DNA from: an uncultured Clostridia bacterium
GTDB lineage: Bacteria; Bacillota; Clostridia; Oscillospirales; Ruminococcaceae
Assembly: GCA_944386445.1 (NCBI GenBank)
Contig: CALXBD010000065.1
Span: 1-64,000, forward strand
Reading direction: 5' to 3'
DNA length: 64,000 nt
How positions within the stretch are numbered: position 1 is the first letter of the stretch; every line of letters begins with the position of its first letter. Below are positions 52,278 through 61,494 of the stretch, piece after piece. A program made the position numbers and the translations under genes. Below the pieces are notes generated by a model. That model worked only from the letters and a program-made list of their open reading frames with translations. It did not search any database and was not told the DNA's origin.

Positions 52278-52314
52278 AAAACGGCGGGAGGACTGATTCC
52301 GCTCCCGCCGTTTT
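52278..52314 (-). terminator. Hairpin terminator or attenuator between pgk and tpiA
   Basis: On the minus strand AAAACGGCGGGAG pairs with CTCCCGCCGTTTT, 11-nt loop, followed by GCGG rather than a T run beyond the stem T4. It may reduce distal expression or stabilise the processed pgk mRNA. Confidence 0.6.
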
Positions 52315-52367
52315 AACATTTTAAATCTTACCCAGCCAAACCTCCTGCCGGGCAGAAAGCGGGCAGA

Positions 52368-53561
52368 TTAGTCCTTATCGTTGAGGCAGGCGATGCCGGG
52401 CAGCTCCAGGCCTTCCAGGAATTCCAGAGAAGCGCCGCCGCCGGTGGAGATGTGGGTCATCTTATCGGCGAAGCCCAGCTTTTCAACTGCAGCAGCGGAG
52501 TCGCCGCCGCCGATGATGGAGATCGCGCCGGAATCAGCCACAGCCTGCGCCACAGCGATTGTACCGGAAGCGAAGTTATCCCATTCGGAAACGCCCATCG
52601 GTCCGTTCCACACGACGGTGCCGGCGCCGATCAGGCTCTTGGAGAAGAGTTCCTGAGTTGTCGGTCCGATGTCCAGGCCCATCCAGCCGTCCGGAATAGC
52701 GTCGGAGTAGATCCGCATGAAGGGGGTATCGGGTTTGTATTCCCGGCCAACGATATTGTCAACGGGAATGATAAAGCTGACGCCTTTTGCGCGAGCCTTT
52801 GCCATCATTTCACGAGCCAGATCCAGCTTGTCTTCCTCACAGATAGAGGTTCCGATGGAGTTGCCCATAGCACGCATAAAGGTATAAGCCATACCGCCGC
52901 CGATAATCAGGGTATCGACTTTATCGATCAGGTTGTTGATAACGCCGATCTTATCGGAAACCTTAGCGCCGCCCAGGATCGCCACAAAGGGACGCTTAGG
53001 ATCTTCCAGAGCCTTGCCCATGATAGAGATTTCTTTCTGGATCAGATAGCCGCAGACAGCAGGGAGGTAGTCAGCGACGCCGGCTGTAGAAGCGTGGGCG
53101 CGATGAGCGGTACCGAAAGCGTCATTGACATAGATTTCCGCCATAGAAGCCAGTTCTTTTGCAAAAGCGGGGTCATTTTTCTCCTCTTCCTTATGGAAGC
53201 GGACGTTTTCCAGCAGCATAATTTCGCCGGGTTTCAGTGCAGCAGCCTTTGCCTTAGCATCCTCGCCGATGACGTCGGAAGCCATAATCACTTTCTGGCC
53301 CAGAAGTTCAGAAAGCCGTTCAGCCACAGGAGCCAGGGAATACTTCATATTGAATTCTCCCTTGGGGCGGCCCAGGTGAGAGCAGGCAATTACGGCAGCG
53401 CCGTTATCCAGGAGGTATTTCAGGGTTTTAACAGATTCACGGATGCGTTTGTCATCGGTGATTTTCCCATCGGCCAGCGGCACGTTGAAATCACAGCGGA
53501 CAAGGACTTTTTTGCCTTTTACGTCGATGTCCTCGACCGTTTTTTTGTTATAAGAGGTCAT
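52368..53561 (-). CDS. pgk: Phosphoglycerate kinase
   Basis: 397 residues. Motifs [49 protein letters not shown], and [13 protein letters not shown] near the C-terminus. It transfers phosphate from 1,3-bisphosphoglycerate to ADP. The start is ATG 53561, 8 nt after GAAAGG; ATG 53570 is too close to the RBS. First gene of the pgk-tpiA-gpmI operon; gap is not in the window. A Rex-like operator lies between its promoter and the RBS. Confidence 0.97.
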   Translation of the reverse strand: MTSYNKKTVEDIDVKGKKVLVRCDFNVPLADGKITDDKRIRESVKTLKYLLDNGAAVIACSHLGRPKGEFNMKYSLAPVAERLSELLGQKVIMASDVIGEDAKAKAAALKPGEIMLLENVRFHKEEEKNDPAFAKELASMAEIYVNDAFGTAHRAHASTAGVADYLPAVCGYLIQKEISIMGKALEDPKRPFVAILGGAKVSDKIGVINNLIDKVDTLIIGGGMAYTFMRAMGNSIGTSICEEDKLDLAREMMAKARAKGVSFIIPVDNIVGREYKPDTPFMRIYSDAIPDGWMGLDIGPTTQELFSKSLIGAGTVVWNGPMGVSEWDNFASGTIAVAQAVADSGAISIIGGGDSAAAVEKLGFADKMTHISTGGGASLEFLEGLELPGIACLNDKD

Positions 53562-53591
53562 GTTCGTCATCCTTTCAATTTTCGTTCTGAT

Positions 53592-53609
53592 TTGTTAAAG
53601 ATAAAACAA
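53592..53609. promoter_or_regulatory. Rex-like redox operator before pgk
   Basis: TTGTTAA-AGAT-AAAACAA matches TTGTTAA-N4-TTAACAA at 12 of 14 positions. It begins just downstream of the -10 of the pgk promoter, a repressing position. Confidence 0.5.
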
Positions 53610-53619
53610 TCTCTACCTT

Positions 53620-53648
53620 ATTTTATCGCATCTGCCGGATTTTTTCAA
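53620..53648 (-). promoter_or_regulatory. Promoter of pgk-tpiA-gpmI
   Basis: On the minus strand TTGAAA (53643-53648), 17 nt, TAAAAT (53620-53625), about 50 nt upstream of the start. Confidence 0.8.
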
Positions 53649-53730
53649 GGGGATTCACACAAAATTTACCCGGAAAAAGCACTGAAAGGAGAGATGTTTT
53701 TTCAAAAGAACCAGTCATTTTTCCCAAACC

Positions 53731-53760
53731 GGAAAGCCGTCCTATTTCAAAGGCTTTCCC
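53731..53760 (-). terminator. Possible hairpin at the end of the DegV gene
   Basis: GGAAAGCC / GGCTTTCC around the DegV stop codon, followed by a poor T run. Weak candidate. Confidence 0.4.
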
Positions 53761-54617
53761 TTGACGATAATTCCGATAATCTTATGTCCCGCATTGATGC
53801 TGATGGCGGCACCGGCGGTTGTTGTCATGCTGCTGCCATAGCCGAAAGCCTTTCTCGTCTCGGCATCCATCGCCTCGATATATTCTTTTACCGACCCGCC
53901 GATAATACAATACGGCGTATGAGGAATCATATTTTCCTGTGCCAGTTTTACAATAGCTGGAATAACCGCTTTGTCGCCCCGCACCTTTGCAACGGTTTTA
54001 GACTCCCCATCTTCAAAGGTAATGATCGGCTTCAGGCCCATCAATTCGCCAACAAATGCCGCTGCACAGCTGACACGGCCGCTGCGTTTCACAAATTCCA
54101 ATGTATATGGTGCAAAATAGATTCTGCAGCAGGCGAACCAATCCTCCAAATAAGCCACGATTTCCTCAGGAGATGCACCCTTTTCTGCCTTTTTAGCGGC
54201 TTCCACAACAGGGTATCCGTATCCAATGGTATAGCTCTTGGAGTCGATAATATGAATGTTGAAATTTCCTTTTGCTTCAGGGAAGGTTTCAAAAAACTCA
54301 TCTCTGGCCATAAGCGAATTGTTGTATGTGTTGGAGCCCTTGGAATTAATGGACGTATAAATCAGGTCTGTGTATCCTTCTCTCCAGATTTTCTCATACA
54401 CTTCCAGAAACTGCATAGCTGTATACTGAGCGGTACTTGGAAGCCGGGGGCTGGTTGCCAGAATCTGATAAAATTCCTCATTGGTAAAATCTTTTCGTTC
54501 TGTATAGCTGTTATCGCCCACGATAATTGCGAAAGACAGGATCAAAATCCCGTAGCGTTCCTCCAATTCCTTGGGGATATCGCATGCTGAATCGGTTACG
54601 ATCTTAATTTTTCTCAT
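53742..54617 (-). CDS. DegV family fatty-acid-binding protein
   Basis: 291 residues: KIVTDSACDIPKEL at the N-terminus, TSPRLPSTAQYTAMQF, IYTSINSKGSNTYNN and KRSGRVSCAAAFVGELMGLKPI, all typical of DegV/FakB proteins that bind a fatty acid and present it to the FakA kinase in lipid metabolism. No fakA is visible here. It lies 15 nt after trmL on the same strand and is probably co-transcribed with it. Confidence 0.92.
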   Translation of the reverse strand: MRKIKIVTDSACDIPKELEERYGILILSFAIIVGDNSYTERKDFTNEEFYQILATSPRLPSTAQYTAMQFLEVYEKIWREGYTDLIYTSINSKGSNTYNNSLMARDEFFETFPEAKGNFNIHIIDSKSYTIGYGYPVVEAAKKAEKGASPEEIVAYLEDWFACCRIYFAPYTLEFVKRSGRVSCAAAFVGELMGLKPIITFEDGESKTVAKVRGDKAVIPAIVKLAQENMIPHTPYCIIGGSVKEYIEAMDAETRKAFGYGSSMTTTAGAAISINAGHKIIGIIVKGKPLK

Positions 54618-54632
54618 TCTTAACTCCCATCC

Positions 54633-55148
54633 TTATGTACAGTCTTCGTCATCCCAGCGCAGACGATGGAGGCTGCCCTGCGTTTCCAAATCCGGGTATC
54701 CCCACTGCCGCAGAGTCTCATAAACGCCGATCGCCACGGAATTTGACAGATTCAGACTCCGCACCTGGGACCGCATCGGAATCCGGACACAATCATCCGG
54801 ATGCTCCTTCAAAAGCTCTTCGGGGAGGCCGGCATCCTCTCGTCCAAAAACCAAGAAGCTGCCATCCGGGTAAGAAACATCGGAATGAGTTTTCCGCGCC
54901 TTTGTAGAAAAGAAAAAATACGTTCCGGGATTTTGGCTTGCAAAGTCTTCCCAACTGTCATAATACGTAATATCCAGCAAATGCCAATAATCCAACCCTG
55001 CGCGCTTCAGCTTTTTATCGTCGGTTTCGAAGCCCATCGGCTTCACAATATGCAGCCGGGCACCGGTTACAGAACAGGTCCGGGCAATATTCCCGGTATT
55101 CTGGGGGATCTGAGGTTCCACCAGGACAATATTGAGGGTCAACCTCAT
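54633..55148 (-). CDS. trmL: tRNA (cytidine(34)-2'-O)-methyltransferase TrmL
   Basis: 171 residues of the SPOUT (knotted) methyltransferase fold: LNIVLVEPQIPQNTGNIARTC, LVFGREDAGLP and IPMRSQVRSLNLSNSVAIGVYE form the SAM-binding knot. The family methylates the wobble base of leucine tRNAs. ATG 55148 follows AAAGG at short spacing; an alternative ATG lies 15 nt upstream. Its promoter (55196-55223) lies 48 nt upstream. Confidence 0.93.
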   Translation of the reverse strand: MRLTLNIVLVEPQIPQNTGNIARTCSVTGARLHIVKPMGFETDDKKLKRAGLDYWHLLDITYYDSWEDFASQNPGTYFFFSTKARKTHSDVSYPDGSFLVFGREDAGLPEELLKEHPDDCVRIPMRSQVRSLNLSNSVAIGVYETLRQWGYPDLETQGSLHRLRWDDEDCT

Positions 55149-55195
55149 CCGACCTTTCAACAAAATATCTCCGCCAAACAGGAAGAGCCATTCTT

Positions 55196-55223
55196 ATTAT
55201 ACCCTTTTTTGTTTTAATAACAA
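55196..55223 (-). promoter_or_regulatory. Promoter of trmL-degV
   Basis: On the minus strand TTGTTA (55218-55223), 16 nt, TATAAT (55196-55201). Confidence 0.7.
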
Positions 55224-55257
55224 GGGAGTCTGCAGGTAAATTCACAAAAACTTTAAA

Positions 55258-57583
55258 CTATTCTTCTTCATTCACGGAATCAGTTTTCTCCGAATTGGCA
55301 TCGGCATCCCGGAAGCGGCTGGGTGTTTTGCCCTCATATTTTTTAAACACCCGGATCAGGGAGCGTACATCCTGATATCCGACCTGCTCAGCGACATCCC
55401 GGATCAGGTGATCCGCCAACAGTGTTTTGGCGTGAGCCAATCGGGTCAAATGGATATTATCTGCTGTACTATGCCCTTCAAACTTTTTAAACAGCTGTGT
55501 CAGGTAGCTTGCAGAAATTCCGATTGCATCTGCAACCATTGTTACGGAAAGGTTTACATTCGAATAGTGTTCTTCTATATACTCTTTTGCGCTTTTAAAA
55601 AGTTCCGCAGAACTTCTGCGCTGATCATCCCCTGTATGTTCCGAATTAGAGATCAGCTGAAAAATCCGTTGGGCTGCTATTTCCACTTCTGACACTGTTT
55701 TACAGTGCAGCAGTTCTTCGACCAGGCTATCCATTTCCTGCCGTTCCGCGCCGCGAAATTGTGGAACAGTTTCCGCAGCTGTTGCCAGCATCAGGTTCAC
55801 TAACCCGCTCAGCCGAAATGGACTTAAAGCGACCCCAACATCCTTTTGGACTTCCAAAACCTGCTCCAGACAGTTTTGCGCGCCCTCAAAATTCCGCAGC
55901 CGCACACAGCTTAAATACGCATAGTCCGCTGCAGCGATCCGCTGCAGATCTCCCAGGCGGAATTTCTCCTGATAAAAAAGTACTGCCGCATGATCTCCTG
56001 CGCGATTGTAATTCAAAACCATTTCCGCTTCTGCATAAGCGCTGGACAATTTTTGAAGATCCGCATGGGCGCTGCTGCATCCGCAGATACTTCCGGGATA
56101 TTTTCGCCGAATACACACATTCAGCCGCTGCACTGCATTTTGCATGCGTTCCACATTATCTTCGACAGATGGAGGCATCGTCAGCAACACAGCGCAGGTA
56201 CCCGGCTCCACCTGAACCGTATAAGCAGTCAGACCCTCCTGCAGCAGGACATTTGAAAAAAGCTGCTCTGGATCGCCGTCTTTCCACTGGCTTTCCGGTG
56301 AAGGCAAAACCACCAGTATGACCATACACACCACTTCATCCAACGTAAAGCCGTTGGCTATCAGGTCGCGTTCCTGTTGGGCCACTGAAAATTCTCCGCG
56401 CAATGCCCGTACTAAAATTGCTTCCCGCAATTGTTCTCCTTGTTTTGCCAGTTGTTGTTCTGCCTCTATACTCCGTTCCTGCAGATCCTGTACCTGCCGG
56501 ATAATATATCCCATTTCATCCCGCACCACCTCGGTTCCGGCAGAAGGAGGCGCGACTGTACGGTTCCGATCCGTCTGAAACATTTTTCCCAACGCTTGGA
56601 CAGGATGATAATTTCTTCTTGCAAAGAGATAAGACAGGATACACCCCGCTAAAATACTCACCAACAGACAGGCAATATAAAGAAACATATATCCTTCTGT
56701 TGTTTCCTGAATCAGATCATTTTCAAAAACATGAATATATCGCCAATGGTGCCCTTCTCCCGGAAGGCTCATCGCAGTATATGCCACATCATTTTCCGAA
56801 AACTCAACTGTTCCCTCTTCAGCGAGCTGGAAAAAATTCAAATTTTGAGGATAAGACATATTCCCGTTCAGCGGTAAGGCCGTGTTTTCGTCGGCAATAT
56901 AGAAACTCCCCCCCCCGATCATAAAGGGATGAGGTCAAAATACTTTGCAGCTCCTGTGTATTGATCAGGATAAAGATTGCATCGCCACTATTAGAAGAAG
57001 CACCCGTGCTTATAGGATAGATATACAGCAAATATGTAAACGCCATTCCATAACGATTTGACCGGGTATCCACCAGAAATGTAGGGACAGGATACTCATC
57101 CAGCCTGCGTACATAATCCCGCAGCAGCAATGTTTCTGTACTATCTCTGGCCTGGGAGATTTCCCCGGTGTGATAAAGATACCGTCCGCTCAAAAGGATA
57201 TCGGAGCGGGAAACATAAAAGTATATTTGTTGCACGAAGGATTGTACCGTTCTTTTCTCCTCGAGCTGTTGCTGAAGCAAGTAATAGCTATAAATACTTT
57301 CAGCCGTTATAGTAGCGCCGGAACGCTTGATGGCGTTCAACTCGCTCAGAAGAGAAATCTGAAACGCCAAATTCTTGACGTCTCCCAGCCGCTGTTCAAA
57401 CACCTGTGAAAACTGCCATAAAGCAGCCTCCCGGCTCTGGTACAATTCCTGGCGGACATTCTCCTTCAAACCCCAAAAGACCGGCGCACAAAGGATCAAC
57501 GGCAACAGCAGGATCAAAAAATATGACGCAATCCAATTTAAAAAAAGTCTGCTTCGAATTTTTCCCCTTTGAAATCTTAACAT
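55258..57583 (-). pseudogene. Membrane-bound AraC regulator (YtdP-like) split by a frameshift in G9
   Basis: Read as two frames. The 5' part (57583 to 56819) encodes membrane segment 1 (about residues 14-36) and most of an extracytoplasmic sensor. The 3' part (56922 to 55258) encodes the rest of the sensor, membrane segment 2, a long cytoplasmic linker and a C-terminal AraC double helix-turn-helix (VADAIGISASYLTQLFKKFEG, EQVGYQDVRSLIRVFKKYEG, KTPSRFRD). Removing one G from the run of nine (56908-56916) restores one 774-residue frame, close to the size of YtdP-like regulators. ATG 57583 has GGAGGAG. The downstream ATG 56922 has no RBS. It may be a phase-variable gene, a true inactivation or a sequencing error. 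It lies downstream of the second CUT1 operon, its likely target. Confidence 0.85.
56908..56916 (-). repeat. Run of nine G (coding strand) at the frameshift point
   Basis: GATC-G9-AGTTT on the minus strand. Eight G would give the open frame, and eleven would too by adding one residue. Runs of this length are prone to replication slippage and to sequencing miscalls. Confidence 0.95.
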
Positions 57584-57627
57584 GAAGACTCCTCCGTCGG
57601 TGTTTTCTCTATTATACATGATTTTAA

Positions 57628-57672
57628 TAAAAAAAGGAAGGCAAAACAGGTGATTTTCACCTTGTTTTGCCT
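57628..57672 (-). terminator. Terminator of the second CUT1 ABC operon
   Basis: On the minus strand AAGGCAAAACAAGGTGA pairs with TCACCTGTTTTGCCTT (one bulge), followed by CCTTTTTTT. A TATAAT box for the YtdP-like gene (57611-57616) lies just past it. Confidence 0.85.
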
Positions 57673-57692
57673 TATTTCATTTCAAAGCGGAC

Positions 57693-58583
57693 TCATTCCT
57701 TAATAGATCCGATCATCACACCTTTTACGAAGTACTTCTGCAAAAACGGATAAATACAGATAATCGGCAATGTTGCCACTACAATGATGCAGTATTTCAC
57801 CAACCGGCGATAATACTGTTCTTCTGCGGCGCTCATTTCCCTGACTGCCATAACCTTTGTAATATCGTTATTGATCAGGATCTCACGCAGAATCAGCTGC
57901 AGGGGGAACTTGTTACGGTCACGCAGGAACAGGACTGCCGGGAACCAGGAGTTCCAAAAGGATACGGCTACGAACAGCGTAATAACCGCAATGATTGCTT
58001 TGGAGAGGGGAACGATGATCCGGAACAGGATCACGAAATCGTTTGCCCCGTCGATTCTTGCGGACTCCTCCAAACTGACAGGAACCTGCTGAAAAGAAGT
58101 CCTCATAATAATGATGTTATAGGTTACTACCGCATAAGGAATGATTAAGGCTGCCCTCGTATCTGTCAGGCCCAGGGAGTCTACGACCAGAAAGAAAGGG
58201 ATAATGCCTCCGCTGAAGAACATGGTAAACGTAAGGATCTTCATAAAAAAGCGGTTCAACATGGGACCCTTTCTGGACAGCACATATGCTGCCACCGAAG
58301 TCATCAACAAATTGACGATAGTACCAATACTCACATAATAAAGCGTGTTAAAATAGCTTGGGATCAGGTTGGGATTACGGAAAACAAGCCCGTAGCCATT
58401 GAGACTAAATCCGTGAGGATACAGCACCAATCCGCGATTCTGCGCCAAAAAAGCAGGCGAAGACACTGACGCAAACATTACATGGGTAAATGGGATCAGG
58501 CAGCACAAAGCCAAAAAGATCATCAGCAGGGTATTGACTGTCACAAAAAGCATTCTGGAAAAGCTGCGGTTCTCAATCATCAT
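57693..58583 (-). CDS. CUT1 ABC sugar permease, LplC/YtcP type
   Basis: 296 residues, six membrane segments. EESARIDGANDFVILFRIIVPLS is the EAA loop; the C-terminus YPFLQKYFVKGVMIGSIKE is the LplC/YtcP signature. Partner of the permease at 58596. The ATG at 58583 is 8 nt after GGAGG; a second ATG follows. It is the last gene of the three-gene transporter operon, before a strong terminator. No ATPase gene is present, so a shared MsmX-like ATPase is expected. Confidence 0.93.
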   Translation of the reverse strand: MMIENRSFSRMLFVTVNTLLMIFLALCCLIPFTHVMFASVSSPAFLAQNRGLVLYPHGFSLNGYGLVFRNPNLIPSYFNTLYYVSIGTIVNLLMTSVAAYVLSRKGPMLNRFFMKILTFTMFFSGGIIPFFLVVDSLGLTDTRAALIIPYAVVTYNIIIMRTSFQQVPVSLEESARIDGANDFVILFRIIVPLSKAIIAVITLFVAVSFWNSWFPAVLFLRDRNKFPLQLILREILINNDITKVMAVREMSAAEEQYYRRLVKYCIIVVATLPIICIYPFLQKYFVKGVMIGSIKE

Positions 58584-58595
58584 GACGTCCACCTC

Positions 58596-59540
58596 CTACC
58601 ACAAGCTGGTCTCTGAGACCTTCCGGCTGATACAGTTTGCCGCCACCAGGAAAATCATATTGATGACCGAGTTGAACAAGCCCACTGCGGCTGCATAGCC
58701 GTAGCTGGCATCGATCAAGCCTTTGCGGTACACGAATGTGGAAATAACATCGGCCTTATCGAGAATCTGGGAATTATAGATCAACAGGATCTTTTCATAT
58801 CCTACGGAAAGCATGCTGCCCATCCGCAGAATCAGCAGAATGACAATCGTAGGTGCCATACCTGGCAGCGTAACATGCAACGTTTGCCGGAAACGTCCCG
58901 CACCGTCGATGGTAGCTGCCTCGTACAGTTCAGAATTGATATTGCTGATGGCTCCCAAATAAATGATACTGCCGTATCCAAATCCCTGCCAGATATTGGA
59001 AATGATATAAATCGCATCAAAATATGACGAATCCATCAGCAAATTCTTTGCCTCACCGCCAAAAAACACAATAAAGTTATTGATGAGGCCTTCCTTAGCG
59101 GTAAAGTCCACGATCAAACCGCCTACAACAACTGCGGAGATGAAATAAGGCAGATAGGTGATTGTCTGAACTGTTTTCTTAAACCAGGTTCTGCGCACTT
59201 CGTTTATCAGCAGTGCAAAAATGATTGAAGACGGGAAATTAAAAATCAGGTCCTCCAAACTTAAGCGGAAGGTATTCCACGTAATCTGGAGAAAATAATA
59301 GCTTTGAAAAAAGTTTTGGAAATTGTCCAGCCCAACCCAAGTGCTTCCGAAGACGCCTCTGGCCGGGCTATACCGTTGAAACGCAATTAGCACGCCATAC
59401 ATAGGAAAATAGCAAAAGACGATATAGTATGCCAAAACCGGGATGAACATCAGGTATAATGCCCAATACTTCCGAAAATCCCGGCGAAACCGCTCTCCAA
59501 TTGCCAGTGAGGTTTTCTGACGGACAGAGACTGCAGCCAT
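58596..59540 (-). CDS. CUT1 ABC sugar permease, LplB type
   Basis: 314 residues, six membrane segments: YLMFIPVLAYYIVFCYFPMYG at the N-terminus and YEAATIDGAGRFRQTLHVTLPGM as the EAA loop. Forms the channel with the YtcP-type protein. GGAGG precedes ATG 59540. A terminator hairpin in the spacer separates it from the upstream lipoprotein gene. Confidence 0.93.
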   Translation of the reverse strand: MAAVSVRQKTSLAIGERFRRDFRKYWALYLMFIPVLAYYIVFCYFPMYGVLIAFQRYSPARGVFGSTWVGLDNFQNFFQSYYFLQITWNTFRLSLEDLIFNFPSSIIFALLINEVRRTWFKKTVQTITYLPYFISAVVVGGLIVDFTAKEGLINNFIVFFGGEAKNLLMDSSYFDAIYIISNIWQGFGYGSIIYLGAISNINSELYEAATIDGAGRFRQTLHVTLPGMAPTIVILLILRMGSMLSVGYEKILLIYNSQILDKADVISTFVYRKGLIDASYGYAAAVGLFNSVINMIFLVAANCISRKVSETSLW

Positions 59541-59572
59541 AGACTTGGCCTCCTTCTACAAAGACTATGAAA

Positions 59573-59598
59573 GGAAGGCGCCATAACAGGCGCCTTCC
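59573..59598 (-). terminator. Partial terminator between lipoprotein and permease genes
   Basis: GGAAGGCGCC / GGCGCCTTCC with a 6-nt loop, followed by TTTCAT. Same arrangement as in the first CUT1 operon, where the hairpin also follows the lipoprotein gene. Confidence 0.75.
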
Positions 59599-59611
59599 TT
59601 CCGGGAAAGTA

Positions 59612-61258
59612 TTACCGGTTTTGGTAGCGGTCAAATGCTGCCTGCTTGTAAGAAATTGCTTCTTCGATTCCCATTCTATTCAGCGTTTCGACATATTCAT
59701 TCCAAGTATCATCATTCAGTTCCTGTTGTCCGGTAATAAAGGCTACGGTCTGCTGGTTCACATAGGTGTTCACATCAGACTGAATCACATTCAGCGCTTC
59801 ACCTTCTTCGGCGGTCTGAGTCAGAGCCGCAGGAAGAATGGCTTCTCCGGTGGAACTATTCTCCCAGGTGTTCATCATATCCATGGCGCTCTGTTTTTCA
59901 TACAAGGGTTGGCCTTCATATGTAAACATTTCACGGGCCCAGTTCCGCAAAAACGGACCTTTACCAATCAGGTAGTAATACTGCGCAGTGGCATATGGGA
60001 AGCCCTTCGGATTCTTGTTCTCCGTAAAGAATTCGGTATACTGGGGCTCGCCGTCAACCATGATATAGGATTCGCCTTCGATACCATAGTTGCACAGATA
60101 ATATGCTTCCTCGGAATACTTATAGTCAAGCCATTTTACTGCAATTTCGGGTGTCTCACAAGCTGTTGTTACAGCTGTGTGGTTCTGCTGAATCACGTTG
60201 TTGGTCTGCCGGAAGGCAACCTTTTCACCTTCAGTGAGGCTGGCATATGGGCCTGCCACCACTTCAAACTCATCGGAAGAAACGGACTGAGCCTTCCAAG
60301 TAGTCGGAGACCAGAAATTGCCTACCCACATACCAGCTTTATCTGTAGTAATGTCGTTCGTGGTATCTGTCTTTGTCGGGAATTCCGGATCAATCAGGCC
60401 TTCGCTGTACCACTGTGCCATGGTTTCCAGGTACTGTCTCCAACCATCTTGCGCAGGGCCGAATTTGACAGTGCCGTTGTCATTATAATATGTATTGTTG
60501 ACGCCGTAAGCACTCATCAGCATATATCCGGATCCATCATAGCCGTTCTGAGGCAACAGCATAGGTGCGGCTGCTCCCAATTCATTTTTAAATGCTGTTA
60601 GAACATCATGAACCTCATCCATGGTTGTGGGAACTTCCAAGCCCAATTTGTCAAGCCAGTCTCTCCGATACATGGGGCCGTAATACGCCGGCTGCGCATA
60701 GGTATCCACCATGGAGAAGCAATACAGGTTACCGGTGTCGGTAACAGCCTGTTTATAGACATCGGGGTCAGAAATAGCCGCCAGATAATTAGGCGCATAT
60801 TTTTCCATCAGCTCGTTCAGGCGGAGATAGACGCCGTCCTCGATTGCCTTGTCCGGTCCGCCGGGATATTCCACATAATATTCCTGCATGATGATATCCG
60901 GCAGGTCTTTGGATGCTACCAATGTCATAAAGGCCTGGGTGATATCGGTGCTGGGAGGTGAGGTAAACTCAACATGTACGCCGGTTTTCTCCTCAATCCG
61001 TTTGTATATTTCATATTCACCTACGTTTTGAGCGACTTCGGCTTCATTGGCCCACATAGGGAACCAGTACGTTAATGTAGCGCCGCTAATATCCAACGCT
61101 TCGTAATCGCTTAGATCTGATGGTACAGAAATAGGGTCGGTAGCATTCCCAGCAGATGAAGTCTGTTCTTCGTTTCCGCATCCCTGCATTGCCCCGCCTG
61201 CCATTACAACTGCTGCCAGCAGTGCCGCAATTCTCCAGTAAGGTTTCTTGCCTGCCAT
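59612..61258 (-). CDS. CUT1 ABC extracellular sugar-binding lipoprotein
   Basis: 548 residues. Signal peptide with a weak lipobox MQGC (Cys27), a short linker, then the solute-binding domain of the LplA type (LTYWFPMWANEAEVAQNVGEY, SSDEFEVVAGPYASL). Presents oligosaccharides to the two downstream permeases. GAGGAGG precedes ATG 61258; upstream in-frame codons lack an RBS. First gene of the operon, with a strong promoter 75-105 nt upstream. Confidence 0.93.
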   Translation of the reverse strand: MAGKKPYWRIAALLAAVVMAGGAMQGCGNEEQTSSAGNATDPISVPSDLSDYEALDISGATLTYWFPMWANEAEVAQNVGEYEIYKRIEEKTGVHVEFTSPPSTDITQAFMTLVASKDLPDIIMQEYYVEYPGGPDKAIEDGVYLRLNELMEKYAPNYLAAISDPDVYKQAVTDTGNLYCFSMVDTYAQPAYYGPMYRRDWLDKLGLEVPTTMDEVHDVLTAFKNELGAAAPMLLPQNGYDGSGYMLMSAYGVNNTYYNDNGTVKFGPAQDGWRQYLETMAQWYSEGLIDPEFPTKTDTTNDITTDKAGMWVGNFWSPTTWKAQSVSSDEFEVVAGPYASLTEGEKVAFRQTNNVIQQNHTAVTTACETPEIAVKWLDYKYSEEAYYLCNYGIEGESYIMVDGEPQYTEFFTENKNPKGFPYATAQYYYLIGKGPFLRNWAREMFTYEGQPLYEKQSAMDMMNTWENSSTGEAILPAALTQTAEEGEALNVIQSDVNTYVNQQTVAFITGQQELNDDTWNEYVETLNRMGIEEAISYKQAAFDRYQNR

Positions 61259-61334
61259 GATGATAACCTCCTCAAGTGTTTTGTCAACGGGAAGATAAAG
61301 CATCTTCAACATTTGCTCGTCTCCCATTGCGGAT

Positions 61335-61363
61335 ATTATATCATGGCAAAAAACGCCTGTAAA
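61335..61363 (-). promoter_or_regulatory. Promoter of the second CUT1 operon
   Basis: On the minus strand TTTACA (61358-61363), 17 nt, TATAAT (61335-61340). Confidence 0.8.
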
Positions 61364-61377
61364 CAGCAAAAATATTA

Positions 61378-61408
61378 GTAATTTTAGCTTAAATTTAACA
61401 AAATTACT
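61378..61408. repeat. Inverted repeat upstream of the second CUT1 promoter
   Basis: AGTAATTTT-N13-AAAATTACT, centred about 30 bp upstream of the -35, an activator-like position for the YtdP-like regulator (inference). Confidence 0.5.
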
Positions 61409-61462
61409 GGTATGATTACCGGATGATTCCGTTAATCTCCCTAACTACACTCAAAATTTTGC

Positions 61463-61494
61463 GGATTTTTGCAATTGTGAGGATTTTTGCAATT
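61463..61494. repeat. Two 14-bp direct repeats with 18-bp period
   Basis: GGATTTTTGCAATT occurs at 61463-61476 and 61481-61494. A degenerate inverted copy (AAAAATCTGCAAAAATT) follows at 61496-61512. Possible operator array. Confidence 0.6.

Noticed and set aside
52452..54590. A 712-codon plus-strand open frame through pgk and degV
   Set aside because: Antisense shadow spanning two real genes and their intergenic promoter; the protein has no recognisable motif.
55258..57583. Two separate genes, a membrane sensor and an AraC regulator
   Set aside because: The second frame has no RBS and would start within a sensor domain; together the frames give one YtdP-sized protein if one G is removed.
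61387..61404. Rex-like site TTAGCTT-N4-TTAACAA near the lipoprotein promoter
   Set aside because: Only one half-site matches; the other agrees at two of seven positions.
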